From an uncultured SAR86 cluster bacterium (GTDB taxonomy: Bacteria; Pseudomonadota; Gammaproteobacteria; Magnimaribacterales; D2472), in NCBI GenBank assembly GCA_902541175.1, contig CACBPP010000008.1:1-37645 (forward strand): 37,645 nucleotides of DNA, given 5' to 3'. Positions 18,533 through 26,390 of this stretch are shown here, piece by piece (position 1 is the first letter of the stretch; every line of letters starts with the position of its first letter). A program made the position numbers and the translations under genes. The notes under the pieces are model-generated. The model had not been told where the DNA came from, made no database searches, and worked only from the letters and a program-made list of their open reading frames with translations.

Positions 18533-19933
18533 TTATTCTATATATAAACCAAAGCCTTCTTGAAGACCTACAATGTCATTGTATGTATTTTTATTAGATG
18601 ATAAATAAAAATCTTTGGATTCTTTATTAAATAGTATGTAATTTAATAAATCGGTATCTTTTTTTGAAAAGTCTTTAATATTATTTGATTTACAAAAATT
18701 AGAAAAATCTTTTCTATACTCATTTATTGTCATATTTTCTGATTCATTATCTGGAATATTTTTATCAATTTTTTTAAGAAGTTTTGGATTTATTTTTCCA
18801 GGAATCTTTCCATACTTACCATTAACCAAATCAACAAATTCTTTATTCAAAGTCTTATATCTGTCACCGTCCAAAACATTCATTAATGCCTGTGCGCCAA
18901 CAATTTGTGAAGATGGTGTAACAAGAGGCACAAAACCAACGTCTTCTCTAATTCTTGGAATTTCATCAATTAGATCTTTTAATCTATGTTGTTTATTAAG
19001 ATCAACTAACTGTTTTTCTAAAATACTTAACATACCTCCAGGTACTTGATATAAAAGCATATTTATATCTACTCCCCTCATAGAACCTTCGTATTGAACA
19101 TATTTTGGTCTTACAGATTGAAAATGTTCAGCTATGTTTGTTAAAAGATTCATATCAAATGGATTTTCATCATCTTTATATATCATTGATATAAAGCTTT
19201 CAGTTGCTGTATGTGCATATAAATTACTGAATGATGATATTGAAGTATCAATATTATCAACTCCTGCCTCGTATGCTTTTAGATTTGTTGCATCTGCTAA
19301 ACCAGTAGTTGCATGTGTATGTAAATGAATTGGAATATTAAGATTTTTTTTAAGTTTTTTAATTAACTCATAACCAACATTAGGTCTTAAAAGTCCTGCC
19401 ATATCTTTTATAGCTAATGATTTTGCCCCTATATCTTCAATATCTTTTGCTAATTTTATCCAGTATTTTTCATTATGAACTGGGCTAGTTGTATAACAAA
19501 TTGTGCCTTGTGAGTTTTCTTTTTCATTATTTACAAACTCTATTGATGATTTAATATTGTCAATATCATTTAAAGCATCAAAAATTCTAAAAATATTTAT
19601 ACCCTCTTTTGCTGCATTTTTAATAAATAATTCAATGACCGAATCATCATATTCTTTGTAACCAACTAAATTTTTACCTCTAAGTAACATTTGAAGTTTG
19701 GTTTTTTTAAAATTCTTTTTAAAAACTTTTAATCTATCCCATGGGTTTTCATTCAAGAACCTTAAACAGCAATCATATGTGGCACCACCCCAGACCTCTA
19801 AGGATGAATAACCTACTTTATCAAGCTTTGATAAGACGGGTAACATGTCTTCAGTTTTCATTCTTGTCGCAATTAATGATTGCTGACCATCTCTTAGAAC
19901 AACCTCTGTTATATTTGGTTTTTTTGAAGGCAT
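18533..19933 (-). CDS. Carboxyltransferase subunit (OadA/PycB type) without biotinyl domain
   Basis: Carboxyltransferase domain of the oxaloacetate decarboxylase alpha / pyruvate carboxylase B family, moving CO2 between biotin and pyruvate or oxaloacetate. The TIM-barrel metal residues are visible: D15 in LRDGQQS, the probable carbamylated lysine K176 in AIKDMAG, and H205/H207 in HLHTHATTG. VPGGM and the C-terminal YGKIPGKINPKLLKK are the second conserved block. The 466 residues end in GLQEGFGLYIE with no biotin-lipoyl domain and no AMKM or MKM motif; family members are usually near 590-600 residues with one. No biotin carrier, carboxylase or membrane beta/gamma subunit is in the window, so its biotin partner must be encoded elsewhere. 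Confidence 0.87.
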   Translation of the reverse strand: MPSKKPNITEVVLRDGQQSLIATRMKTEDMLPVLSKLDKVGYSSLEVWGGATYDCCLRFLNENPWDRLKVFKKNFKKTKLQMLLRGKNLVGYKEYDDSVIELFIKNAAKEGINIFRIFDALNDIDNIKSSIEFVNNEKENSQGTICYTTSPVHNEKYWIKLAKDIEDIGAKSLAIKDMAGLLRPNVGYELIKKLKKNLNIPIHLHTHATTGLADATNLKAYEAGVDNIDTSISSFSNLYAHTATESFISMIYKDDENPFDMNLLTNIAEHFQSVRPKYVQYEGSMRGVDINMLLYQVPGGMLSILEKQLVDLNKQHRLKDLIDEIPRIREDVGFVPLVTPSSQIVGAQALMNVLDGDRYKTLNKEFVDLVNGKYGKIPGKINPKLLKKIDKNIPDNESENMTINEYRKDFSNFCKSNNIKDFSKKDTDLLNYILFNKESKDFYLSSNKNTYNDIVGLQEGFGLYIE

Positions 19934-19986
19934 AAATAAATAGATATATTAATTAAATCTATTTTAATTTATATTCCTATAAATAT

Positions 19987-20010
19987 AAAACTAGCCATGA
20001 GGCTAGTTTT
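19987..20010 (-). terminator. Rho-independent terminator of the cupin gene
   Basis: A perfect 10-bp inverted repeat, AAAACTAGCC and GGCTAGTTTT, separated by a 4-base loop. It lies 13 bp beyond the cupin stop codon and, read on the minus strand, ends in a T run. It is the best terminator hairpin in the window and separates the cupin gene from the downstream carboxyltransferase gene. Confidence 0.78.
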
Positions 20011-20023
20011 ATAATGATGATTT

Positions 20024-20428
20024 TTAATCTATAAAAATTGTATGTTCTTTGCCTGATTCAGAAACTCTAATTACAAGTAAATCTGAACATGAATCTTCTA
20101 ATTCAGGCGCATCTGACTCTCCGCCATGAACCCAATCAGATCTTTCAAACCAGTATTCATTGTCTCCATAGGTTTTCCATTCACCTGATGATTTAGATTG
20201 AGAGAGGCCCTCTAAAACATAGACTAATGTGCCTGCGGCAGGATGAAAATGTTTTGGTACAGTTCCTTGATCACATGTTTTTCTTCTTTCGATATGCATT
20301 TCCATTCCATTACCCATATTGAAAACTTCAGTAGAAACTAGTCCAGGAAAGGACTGTTCCGATGATTCATCACCAATAAGGTTAAATGACAATAGCATTG
20401 AAAGTACAATAAAATTTTTTATAAACAT
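20024..20428 (-). CDS. Exported cupin-domain protein
   Basis: A 134-residue protein with an N-terminal signal peptide (IKNFIVLSMLLSFNLIG) and a single cupin barrel. Cupin motif 1 appears in VPKHFHPAAGTLVYVLEG and gives two histidines and a glutamate; the second motif holds WFERSDWVHGG with a further histidine. Four cysteines (around KTCDQG and DSCSDL) could form a disulfide outside the cytoplasm. An AGGAG ribosome-binding site lies ahead of the start. It is monocistronic, with its own terminator. Ligand or reaction is unknown. Confidence 0.85.
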   Translation of the reverse strand: MFIKNFIVLSMLLSFNLIGDESSEQSFPGLVSTEVFNMGNGMEMHIERRKTCDQGTVPKHFHPAAGTLVYVLEGLSQSKSSGEWKTYGDNEYWFERSDWVHGGESDAPELEDSCSDLLVIRVSESGKEHTIFID

Positions 20429-20578
20429 TATATATATTCTCCTCTTTCAAATATCATAGAATTTTTTTTCAAATGCTGCCAGAAATATACTTCTAATTTA
20501 TATATATTTTTTTTTAAACAATATAACGAAACTTAAAATTTTATATTATTATAAGAATTCAATTAATTAGGGAGAAAT

Positions 20579-20962
20579 ATGATGGCTGAATATCAAATAC
20601 TAAATCTAATGCAAGTAGGATTTATACAAAATTCAATGTATTTTGTTGGAATGGTCTTGTTTACTTGGTTGGGTTTTAGAATGGCAAACAACATTTATAA
20701 CAGTCCTGATGCAAATATGCTTGGTAAGGTGTTTACATCGGTATTTTGTGTTTTTGTTGCTGCCTTTATGTTTGGTGTAAATCAAATAGGTGGATCTATT
20801 TTAGAATCTGCTGTGAGTCAACTTAATGAAGTTGGAGCACCTTCTGCTGAGAGAATGGCTGCTTATCTTGATTTTCCATTAGTGGTAGGTTCACCACTCC
20901 AAACAGCATTTGTATTATTTATTCTTGCATTTCAGTTAGCGATAACTTGGTCTAAGAAATAA
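20579..20962 (+). CDS. Small membrane protein of unknown function
   Basis: A protein of 127 residues with about three hydrophobic segments: around residues 20-36 (MYFVGMVLFTWLGFRM), 52-70 (FTSVFCVFVAAFMFGV) and 105-122 (LQTAFVLFILAFQLAI). A good GGGAG ribosome-binding site precedes two consecutive ATG codons. I recognise no family. A 150-bp AT-rich upstream region probably holds its promoter (TATTAT/TATAAG-like boxes), and a hairpin follows its stop, so it looks like a single, well-expressed unit. Confidence 0.8.
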   Translation: MMAEYQILNLMQVGFIQNSMYFVGMVLFTWLGFRMANNIYNSPDANMLGKVFTSVFCVFVAAFMFGVNQIGGSILESAVSQLNEVGAPSAERMAAYLDFPLVVGSPLQTAFVLFILAFQLAITWSKK

Positions 20963-20971
20963 TATAAATTA

Positions 20972-20996
20972 GGGGCCTGAAATGGCCCCATTTTCT
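20972..20996 (+). terminator. GC-rich hairpin after the small membrane protein gene
   Basis: GGGGCC and GGCCCC form a perfect 6-bp stem with a 6-base loop, followed by ATTTTCT, starting 10 bp after the stop codon. It looks like a terminator. It also covers the region just ahead of the DUF1295 gene, including an ATG at 20982 and an AGGGG that could act as a ribosome-binding site, so an effect on translation is possible. Confidence 0.6.
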
Positions 20997-21860
20997 ATGA
21001 TTAAAAATAAATTATTAAGTCAGATCTTATGTGTAGTGATATACATAATATCTTTTTATGTAGCTTTCATTCTTACACCAGAATCAATCGAGAGTATTTG
21101 GCTTAAAATTTTGATATGGCATCTTTATGCAACATTGTTTATTTATATTGGAAGTGTAATTCTCAATAATTCAAGTTTATACGATCCTTTTTGGTCAGTA
21201 GCACCAGTGCCAATAGTAATTTATTTAGCTGTTAAATCAGATAATTCAATAACACTAGATTTACTAGTCCTTTTTCCAATTATTTTTTGGGCTGCACGGC
21301 TTACTAGAAACTGGATTATTAGCTGGAGAGGTTTTGAACATGAAGATTTTAGATATATTGATTTAAAGAATACTAATAGACTAAATGCTGAATTTAGAAA
21401 TTTCTTTGGAATACATTTGTTTCCAACTTTAATCGTTAATTTTTGTCTCTATCCTCTAATATTTATATTTTCTAATAATGCAACTGTTACACCCTTTTTA
21501 TATTTAGCATCATTATTCACTTTTATGTCAGTTTTGCTTGAAACTGTTGCAGATGAGCAAATGTGGGATTTTAGGAAAGATCCTTTGAATAAAGGCAAAA
21601 CAATGAAGTACAAATTATGGAAATATTCTAGACATCCTAATTATCTTGGTGAAATTGGTTTTTGGTTTGGGATTTATTTTATGGGTATTAGTTCTGGTTT
21701 GGCTCCATTGTGGATTATATTATGTCCTCTTTCAATGTTAGCTCTTTTTGTCTTTGCATCATGTCCTATGATGGATAATAGAAGTTTAGAGAATAGATCA
21801 GACTATAAAGAATATATGGAAAAAACATCCCAACTTCTTTTGTTGCCACCAAAAAGTTAA
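20997..21860 (+). CDS. DUF1295 / steroid 5-alpha-reductase-like membrane protein
   Basis: Polytopic membrane protein of the DUF1295 family, related to the C-terminal domain of NADPH-dependent steroid and enoyl reductases. Diagnostic segments are LYDPFWSVAP, AARLTRNWIISWRGFEHEDFR and the C-terminal LWKYSRHPNYLGEIGFW, the reductase nucleotide-binding region. About six to seven hydrophobic segments are present. An upstream in-frame ATG at 20982 lies inside the hairpin, so I prefer the start at 20997 (MIKNKLL), giving 287 residues; with the earlier start it is 292. Substrate is unknown. Confidence 0.88.
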   Translation: MIKNKLLSQILCVVIYIISFYVAFILTPESIESIWLKILIWHLYATLFIYIGSVILNNSSLYDPFWSVAPVPIVIYLAVKSDNSITLDLLVLFPIIFWAARLTRNWIISWRGFEHEDFRYIDLKNTNRLNAEFRNFFGIHLFPTLIVNFCLYPLIFIFSNNATVTPFLYLASLFTFMSVLLETVADEQMWDFRKDPLNKGKTMKYKLWKYSRHPNYLGEIGFWFGIYFMGISSGLAPLWIILCPLSMLALFVFASCPMMDNRSLENRSDYKEYMEKTSQLLLLPPKS

Positions 21861-21898
21861 ATTTGAGATAACTTTAATATTATGTAAAATTAAAGAAT

Positions 21899-22321
21899 AT
21901 GAATGAATCTAATCTTGTCCAAAAATTTATATGGTTCTCAGAAAGAGCTATATTATCAACAATCGCACTAGCCACACTATTTGCATCTGCTTCAGAAATC
22001 ATTCGAATAATTTCTGTTCAAGAGGTAAATCTAAGTGATTTATTTCTATTATTTATTTATGCAGAGGTACTTGGAATGGTAGCTTCATTTTATGCCAATA
22101 ATAGAATACCAGTTACATTGCCATTAATTATTGCTATGACTGCACTTACAAGGATGATAATACAAGAGAGTAAAGATCTTAATGCTATTAATATTATTTA
22201 TGAAGCTACTGGAATTCTAATACTGGCAATATCAGCATATATAATGACTCTTAAGGATAAAATAAGTCTCAAAAAACTTTTATTAAGAGAAAAAATAGAT
22301 GAATCTGAAATTCCGGATTAA
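21899..22321 (+). CDS. PsiE-like phosphate-starvation-inducible membrane protein
   Basis: The 140-residue product matches the PsiE family in length (136 in E. coli) and in the conserved core FIYAEVLGMVASFYANNRIP followed by LPLIIAMTALTRMII. Four hydrophobic segments are seen. In E. coli psiE responds to phosphate starvation and cAMP-CRP, but its function is not known. No Pho box is evident in the 38-bp upstream gap. It is convergent with the nitronate-monooxygenase-like gene. Confidence 0.85.
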   Translation: MNESNLVQKFIWFSERAILSTIALATLFASASEIIRIISVQEVNLSDLFLLFIYAEVLGMVASFYANNRIPVTLPLIIAMTALTRMIIQESKDLNAINIIYEATGILILAISAYIMTLKDKISLKKLLLREKIDESEIPD

Positions 22322-22330
22322 TTAAATCAA

Positions 22331-23254
22331 CTAAATTTTTAATTCACTCATTGAATTACAGATTGAATTAAATTCTTTTACAATTTCATCGATTATTTGT
22401 TTTACAGGTTTTATTTCATCTATTAATCCAGATGATTGACCAGAAAGTGCAGGAGCTGCCTCCATATCTCCTCCAAAATATAAATCTTTAATATTCATCA
22501 AAGCAGTCATATCCATTTCACCTTTCTCATCAATGTCTTTGGTTAAGTCTGTTTTAAGAGCCCTAATCACAGGTTTTGATTTTTTATTTAAAATATATGT
22601 ACCATCAATTCCGGAGTTAATAATTTTATTTTTAAAATTATTATGAACCGGACTTTCTAGACTTGAAACAAATCTAGTTCCCATTTGGATTCCCTCTGCT
22701 CCTGCTGCAAATACAGCTGCCATTCCAGCACCATCAGCAATTCCTCCAGCAGCAATAATAGGTAAATCTAAATTTTGTCTTATTGATTGAATAAGAACTA
22801 AAAGGCCAACCTCAATTGGACTTTTAAATCCACCGCCTTCTGTACCTTCAACGACCAGGCCATCAACACCAGCATTTGCTGCTTTAATTGCGCCATCAAG
22901 ACTAGGGACAGCATGATATACAGTTATTCCTGCATCTTTTAATGTACCAATATATTTTGTAGGATCTCCAGCAGAGGTTGTTACAAATCTAACACCTGAC
23001 TCAACACAAAAATTAACCATTGAATCATCTTTAAGGAATAATAAAGGTAAATTAACTCCAAATGGTTTATCAGTTAGTTCTGACATCATTTGAATTTCTT
23101 TTTTACAGTTATCAATTTCTCCAGATGATGTTTCTATTATCCCCATTCCGCCGGCCTCACATACTGCTGATGCAAGTTGACTTCTTGCAATCCAACCCAT
23201 TGGAGCTTGAATAATTGGATACTTAGATCCTGTATGAGCAGCAACTCTATTCAT
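22331..23254 (-). CDS. Nitronate monooxygenase-like FMN protein
   Basis: A TIM-barrel flavoprotein of the nitronate monooxygenase / 2-nitropropane dioxygenase / FabK superfamily (307 residues). FMN-binding features are IIQAPMGWIAR near the N-terminus, IIAAGGIADGAGM, and GIQMGTRFVSS near the phosphate. The position that carries the catalytic histidine in classical enzymes (EAGGH) reads EGGGF (residues 139-143), so ordinary nitronate oxidation may not occur. It begins 21 bp after the membrane-anchored dehalogenase-like gene, and the pair is probably one leftward operon. Confidence 0.88.
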   Translation of the reverse strand: MNRVAAHTGSKYPIIQAPMGWIARSQLASAVCEAGGMGIIETSSGEIDNCKKEIQMMSELTDKPFGVNLPLLFLKDDSMVNFCVESGVRFVTTSAGDPTKYIGTLKDAGITVYHAVPSLDGAIKAANAGVDGLVVEGTEGGGFKSPIEVGLLVLIQSIRQNLDLPIIAAGGIADGAGMAAVFAAGAEGIQMGTRFVSSLESPVHNNFKNKIINSGIDGTYILNKKSKPVIRALKTDLTKDIDEKGEMDMTALMNIKDLYFGGDMEAAPALSGQSSGLIDEIKPVKQIIDEIVKEFNSICNSMSELKI

Positions 23255-23275
23255 TAAGTAATTGTATATATAAAT

Positions 23276-24400
23276 TTATAAAATAGAATTCATATCTAAA
23301 ACTTTCTTCTCAACAGTAAATCCTTCAGGATTTCCATTAATAAAATCTATTATTAATTGGGCATATTCAGGTCCTGCCTCTTCTTGTACAAAGTGTCCAG
23401 GACCACTTATGACAATTTCTTGTGCGGTAGGTATTCTCTTTAGCAGCTCAACTATTTCAGGATTATTCCCAGTTACAGGATCATTATCTGAATTTGCTAT
23501 TAAAAAAGGTTTATTCCATTCTTCTAGCACCTCTCTATATGCCATTTCATTTTTTCTTAATTCGCTAGGAATTAGATATGGAAAAATTTGTGCTCCTGCT
23601 TTGTAAGAAGCATTTGGATAAGGGGCTTCATAAGCAAGGCTTTCTTCATAAGTTACTGATCCAAGAGTCTGCATAATTCCACCAACATCAATATTATCTG
23701 TATAAGTTGAATATCGAATCCAATTTGTAAAACCATCGCCACCAATAAATTCTTCCCAAGTAGCAGGCCCTTGAAACCATATCGTAAATTTAAATATTGG
23801 CCATAACAAGTAACTTCTCAAGTCATTCATAAAACCTCTACCAGTTGCAGGCAAGCTTGTATTCGTTGCAATAACTCTATCAAATCTATTTGGTTCCTCT
23901 GCTAATACTCGAAATCCTACTGGTCCGCCCCAATCATGAAAATGTGCAGTTATATTTTTTAAATCAAGCTCTACTATTAATTGAGTCATTTTTTCAACGT
24001 GCATTTGATGTGAATAATCATCTGTTGATATGTATTTATCTGATTTACCAAATCCAATCATATCTGGTGCAATAACTCTAAATCCTTCGTTTACAAGAGT
24101 TGGTATCATCTTCCTAAATAAATAACTCCATGTAGGTTCTCCATGAAGTAAATAAATAATCTGTCCATCTTTAGGGCCTTCATCAATATAATGAATTCTT
24201 GTATCGCCAATTGTTAAATAATTTGGTGTGAACGGATAATCTTGTAAGTCTTCAAATCGTTCATCAGGTGTTCTTAATATTCCAGGAGAAACTAAATTGA
24301 ATCTCTCATAATTAATAGATGGTTCAGAGTTTCGAATATATTGAAATAGTCCTATAAATATAATCAGAATAAAAAATAAAATTGAAAAAACTTTATTCAT
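23276..24400 (-). CDS. Membrane-anchored haloalkane dehalogenase-like hydrolase
   Basis: Alpha/beta-hydrolase with the residue set of subfamily I haloalkane dehalogenases such as DhlA. The N-terminal half reads like DhlA: TPDERFEDLQDYPFTPNYL, then LLHGEPTWSYLFRKM. Candidate residues are nucleophile D156 and halide-binding W157 in HFHDWGG, a second halide tryptophan W227 in GFTNWIRY, the acid in NSDNDPVTG and H336 in GHFVQEE. Before this comes a hydrophobic anchor or signal (about residues 4-20). I chose the start at 24400 (MNKVFSIL) because a GGAG site precedes it; an upstream ATG at 24496 would run into the divergent gene. The glutamine that usually precedes the nucleophile is histidine. Dehalogenase activity is inferred. 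Confidence 0.85.
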   Translation of the reverse strand: MNKVFSILFFILIIFIGLFQYIRNSEPSINYERFNLVSPGILRTPDERFEDLQDYPFTPNYLTIGDTRIHYIDEGPKDGQIIYLLHGEPTWSYLFRKMIPTLVNEGFRVIAPDMIGFGKSDKYISTDDYSHQMHVEKMTQLIVELDLKNITAHFHDWGGPVGFRVLAEEPNRFDRVIATNTSLPATGRGFMNDLRSYLLWPIFKFTIWFQGPATWEEFIGGDGFTNWIRYSTYTDNIDVGGIMQTLGSVTYEESLAYEAPYPNASYKAGAQIFPYLIPSELRKNEMAYREVLEEWNKPFLIANSDNDPVTGNNPEIVELLKRIPTAQEIVISGPGHFVQEEAGPEYAQLIIDFINGNPEGFTVEKKVLDMNSIL

Positions 24401-24467
24401 CAGTATTCTCCAGTAATATACTTTAAGATAATATATTGACGTAATATATGTCAAAGGTGTATTAATT
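24401..24467. promoter_or_regulatory. Divergent control region with a 19-bp near-palindrome
   Basis: The whole 67-bp space between two divergent operons. TTGAC at 24436-24440 and GTCAA at 24450-24454 are the arms of a 19-bp near-palindrome with 7 of 9 base pairs matched. The right arm, read leftward, gives a perfect -35 hexamer TTGACA, with TATTAT 15 bp further on, a candidate promoter for the dehalogenase-like gene. For the rightward operon, GATAAT (24427-24432) could be a -10 and AAAGGTG (24453-24459) the ribosome-binding site. A repressor on the palindrome would block both directions. Alternatively the palindrome may simply be back-to-back promoter elements. Confidence 0.45.
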
Positions 24468-24869
24468 ATGAAAGTTGAAAACAAAGTTATGCCCAACGAA
24501 GATCAAATAAATGGTTTTTTGGAAAATTCTGAAATTGGACCTATATCAATGGTGAATTTGCTTAAATATAAAGATAAAGCCGAATATGATGATGGTCGTG
24601 ATACTAATCTAACTGGAGAAGAGGCATATAGTCTTTACGCTGCTGAAGTAATAAATTTCGTTGAAAAGTATGGTGGTGAATTTGTTTTTGCAGGTAAGGT
24701 TAATAGATTAATGTTAGGTGAGGTTGAGGATTTATGGGATGCTGTTGCAATTGCTAAATATCCTAGCAGAAAAGCAATGTTTGATATGACAATGGATCCG
24801 GGATATCAAAAGATTCATGTTCATAGAGATGCTGGATTAGAGGGGCAGCTAAATATAGAAACTATCTAA
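24468..24869 (+). CDS. DUF1330-like protein
   Basis: A 133-residue protein related to DUF1330 (alpha+beta ferredoxin-like). After a short N-terminal helix it has the strand ISMVNLLKYKDKAEY, then EKYGGEFVFAGKVNRLMLGE and AIAKYPSRKAMFDMTMDPGYQ. It is the first gene of the eight-gene rightward operon, with an AAGGTG ribosome-binding site eight bases before the start. The next gene follows after 9 bp. The role is unknown; members are often found beside hydrolases and oxygenases, as here. Confidence 0.82.
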   Translation: MKVENKVMPNEDQINGFLENSEIGPISMVNLLKYKDKAEYDDGRDTNLTGEEAYSLYAAEVINFVEKYGGEFVFAGKVNRLMLGEVEDLWDAVAIAKYPSRKAMFDMTMDPGYQKIHVHRDAGLEGQLNIETI

Positions 24870-24878
24870 TAAACTATT

Positions 24879-25931
24879 ATGAAAAAATTATTAATATTTT
24901 TAAGTTTAATTATTGCGATTTATCTTATCGGCCAATTAGCTTTAAATTCTCATACTGTACAAGACAGAATCTTAAATATTGGTTTAAAAAATATATTATC
25001 TAATTCAGAGCCTTTTTTAGATAAGGAAGATTCATTAAAAGTTGTTATTTGTGGTTCGAGGTCACCACTTCCATCTCCTGGGCGAGCAGAATCATGTGTT
25101 CTTGTAGAAGCTGGTGATGACATATATATTTTTGATATGGGTAATGGAAGTGTTAATAATCTTCAAGAATTTCAGGTCCCATGGACAAATGTTAAAGCAG
25201 TCTTAATTACTCATATGCACTCAGATCATATGGCAGATTTACCTGATGCCCATCTTCAGTCTTGGATTCAAGGAAGAAATTCACCATTAATGGTATACGG
25301 ACCAGTAGGAATAAATCTTGTTACTAAAGGATTTGAGTTAGCTTACTCAGCAGATTATCAGTATAGAAATGAACATCATGGTGAGGAAATTTTACCAATG
25401 AGTGTATCTGGATTTAATGCAGTCGAAATAATTGATAATGAATTAATTCCAAATGATACGCCAGGATTAGAAATATTGCCTTTTGTAGTTGATCATCATC
25501 CTGTTAATTCATCATTCGGTTTTAAAGTATCCTATAAAGGAAGAACAGTTGTTATAAGTGGAGACACTATTCATGATGGGAGTGTTCAAAAGTATTCGCA
25601 AGATATAGATTTATTAGTTCATTCTGCTATATCAATAGATATTGTTGAGAGGATGAGAAAAGTCGCCCCAACACCTCAATTTAACAAAATTCTATTCGAT
25701 ATACAGGATTATCACACCAAAATAGAGGAAGCAGGTGAAATTGCTAGAGATGCTAATGTAAAACATTTGCTCATATACCATTCCATACCAACACCTCGAA
25801 ATACTATAATGGAAAGAGTATTTTTTAGACCTTTAGAAGGTATATATGAAGACTATACACTTTCAGACGATGGAACTAGGGTTGTTATGCCTGTAGGTAA
25901 TAATGAAATTGTTATTGATAAAATAAATTAA
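24879..25931 (+). CDS. Membrane-anchored metallo-beta-lactamase-fold hydrolase
   Basis: The 350-residue protein starts with a hydrophobic anchor or signal (residues 4-20), followed by an MBL domain. The dinuclear metal motif is THMHSDH (H112, H114, D116, H117). Further ligands are likely in VVDHHPVN, in SGDTIHDG (the bridging aspartate) and in LIYHSIP. The layout resembles the RNase Z / arylsulfatase-like branch. It lies second in the rightward operon and overlaps the next gene by one base (TAATG). With its predicted anchor it probably works in the periplasm on ester-like substrates; the substrate is not predictable. Confidence 0.88.
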   Translation: MKKLLIFLSLIIAIYLIGQLALNSHTVQDRILNIGLKNILSNSEPFLDKEDSLKVVICGSRSPLPSPGRAESCVLVEAGDDIYIFDMGNGSVNNLQEFQVPWTNVKAVLITHMHSDHMADLPDAHLQSWIQGRNSPLMVYGPVGINLVTKGFELAYSADYQYRNEHHGEEILPMSVSGFNAVEIIDNELIPNDTPGLEILPFVVDHHPVNSSFGFKVSYKGRTVVISGDTIHDGSVQKYSQDIDLLVHSAISIDIVERMRKVAPTPQFNKILFDIQDYHTKIEEAGEIARDANVKHLLIYHSIPTPRNTIMERVFFRPLEGIYEDYTLSDDGTRVVMPVGNNEIVIDKIN

Positions 25932-26389
25932 TGACACTTTTTCCTAATAAATTAAATGATGATTACAAAGGTTCTAAAATCGCGATATATGGTCTTTATC
26001 CTGTTTTTGCTTTATATATATTTAGATCACTTGTACATTTCCTTTCAGAAAATGCAGGTCTTGTTGGAATTGCAACAATAAAAGAACTTCCAATTATAGA
26101 TACTATAGATCCTAATAACTTAGTTTATTTATTTGCATCGCTTTGGGGAGCAACACAAGTATCATTAACATTAGTTTTATTAATTTTATTTATTAAATAT
26201 AAAAGCTTAGTACCGTTAATATATATGATATGTCTCTTAGATCATTGTTTTAGATTAATTTCAGGCTTACTTCATCCTTTGACCGTCGATTACTATATAA
26301 ACACACCTCCTGGGGTAATTGGCAATATACCAATATTGATATACTTTATGATAATGTTTTATATATCATTAATAAAAGGAAGCTCATAA
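25931..26389 (+). CDS. Multi-pass membrane protein of unknown function
   Basis: A 152-residue protein with about four hydrophobic helices: YGLYPVFALYIFRSLVHFL, LVYLFASLWGATQVSL with LVLLILFIKY, LVPLIYMICLLDHCFRLI, and IPILIYFMIMFYISL. I recognise no family. It is translationally coupled to the MBL gene (TAATG) and lies one base before the DsbA-like gene, so it belongs to the same transcript. It might serve the exported enzymes or bind a hydrophobic substrate, but nothing in the sequence says so directly. Confidence 0.8.
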   Translation: MTLFPNKLNDDYKGSKIAIYGLYPVFALYIFRSLVHFLSENAGLVGIATIKELPIIDTIDPNNLVYLFASLWGATQVSLTLVLLILFIKYKSLVPLIYMICLLDHCFRLISGLLHPLTVDYYINTPPGVIGNIPILIYFMIMFYISLIKGSS

Positions 26390-26390
26390 T

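Noticed and set aside
24398-24496. Longer version of the dehalogenase-like protein starting at 24496
   Set aside because: It would overlap the divergent DUF1330 gene and cover the control region, while the ATG at 24400 has a GGAG ribosome-binding site and begins a proper membrane segment.
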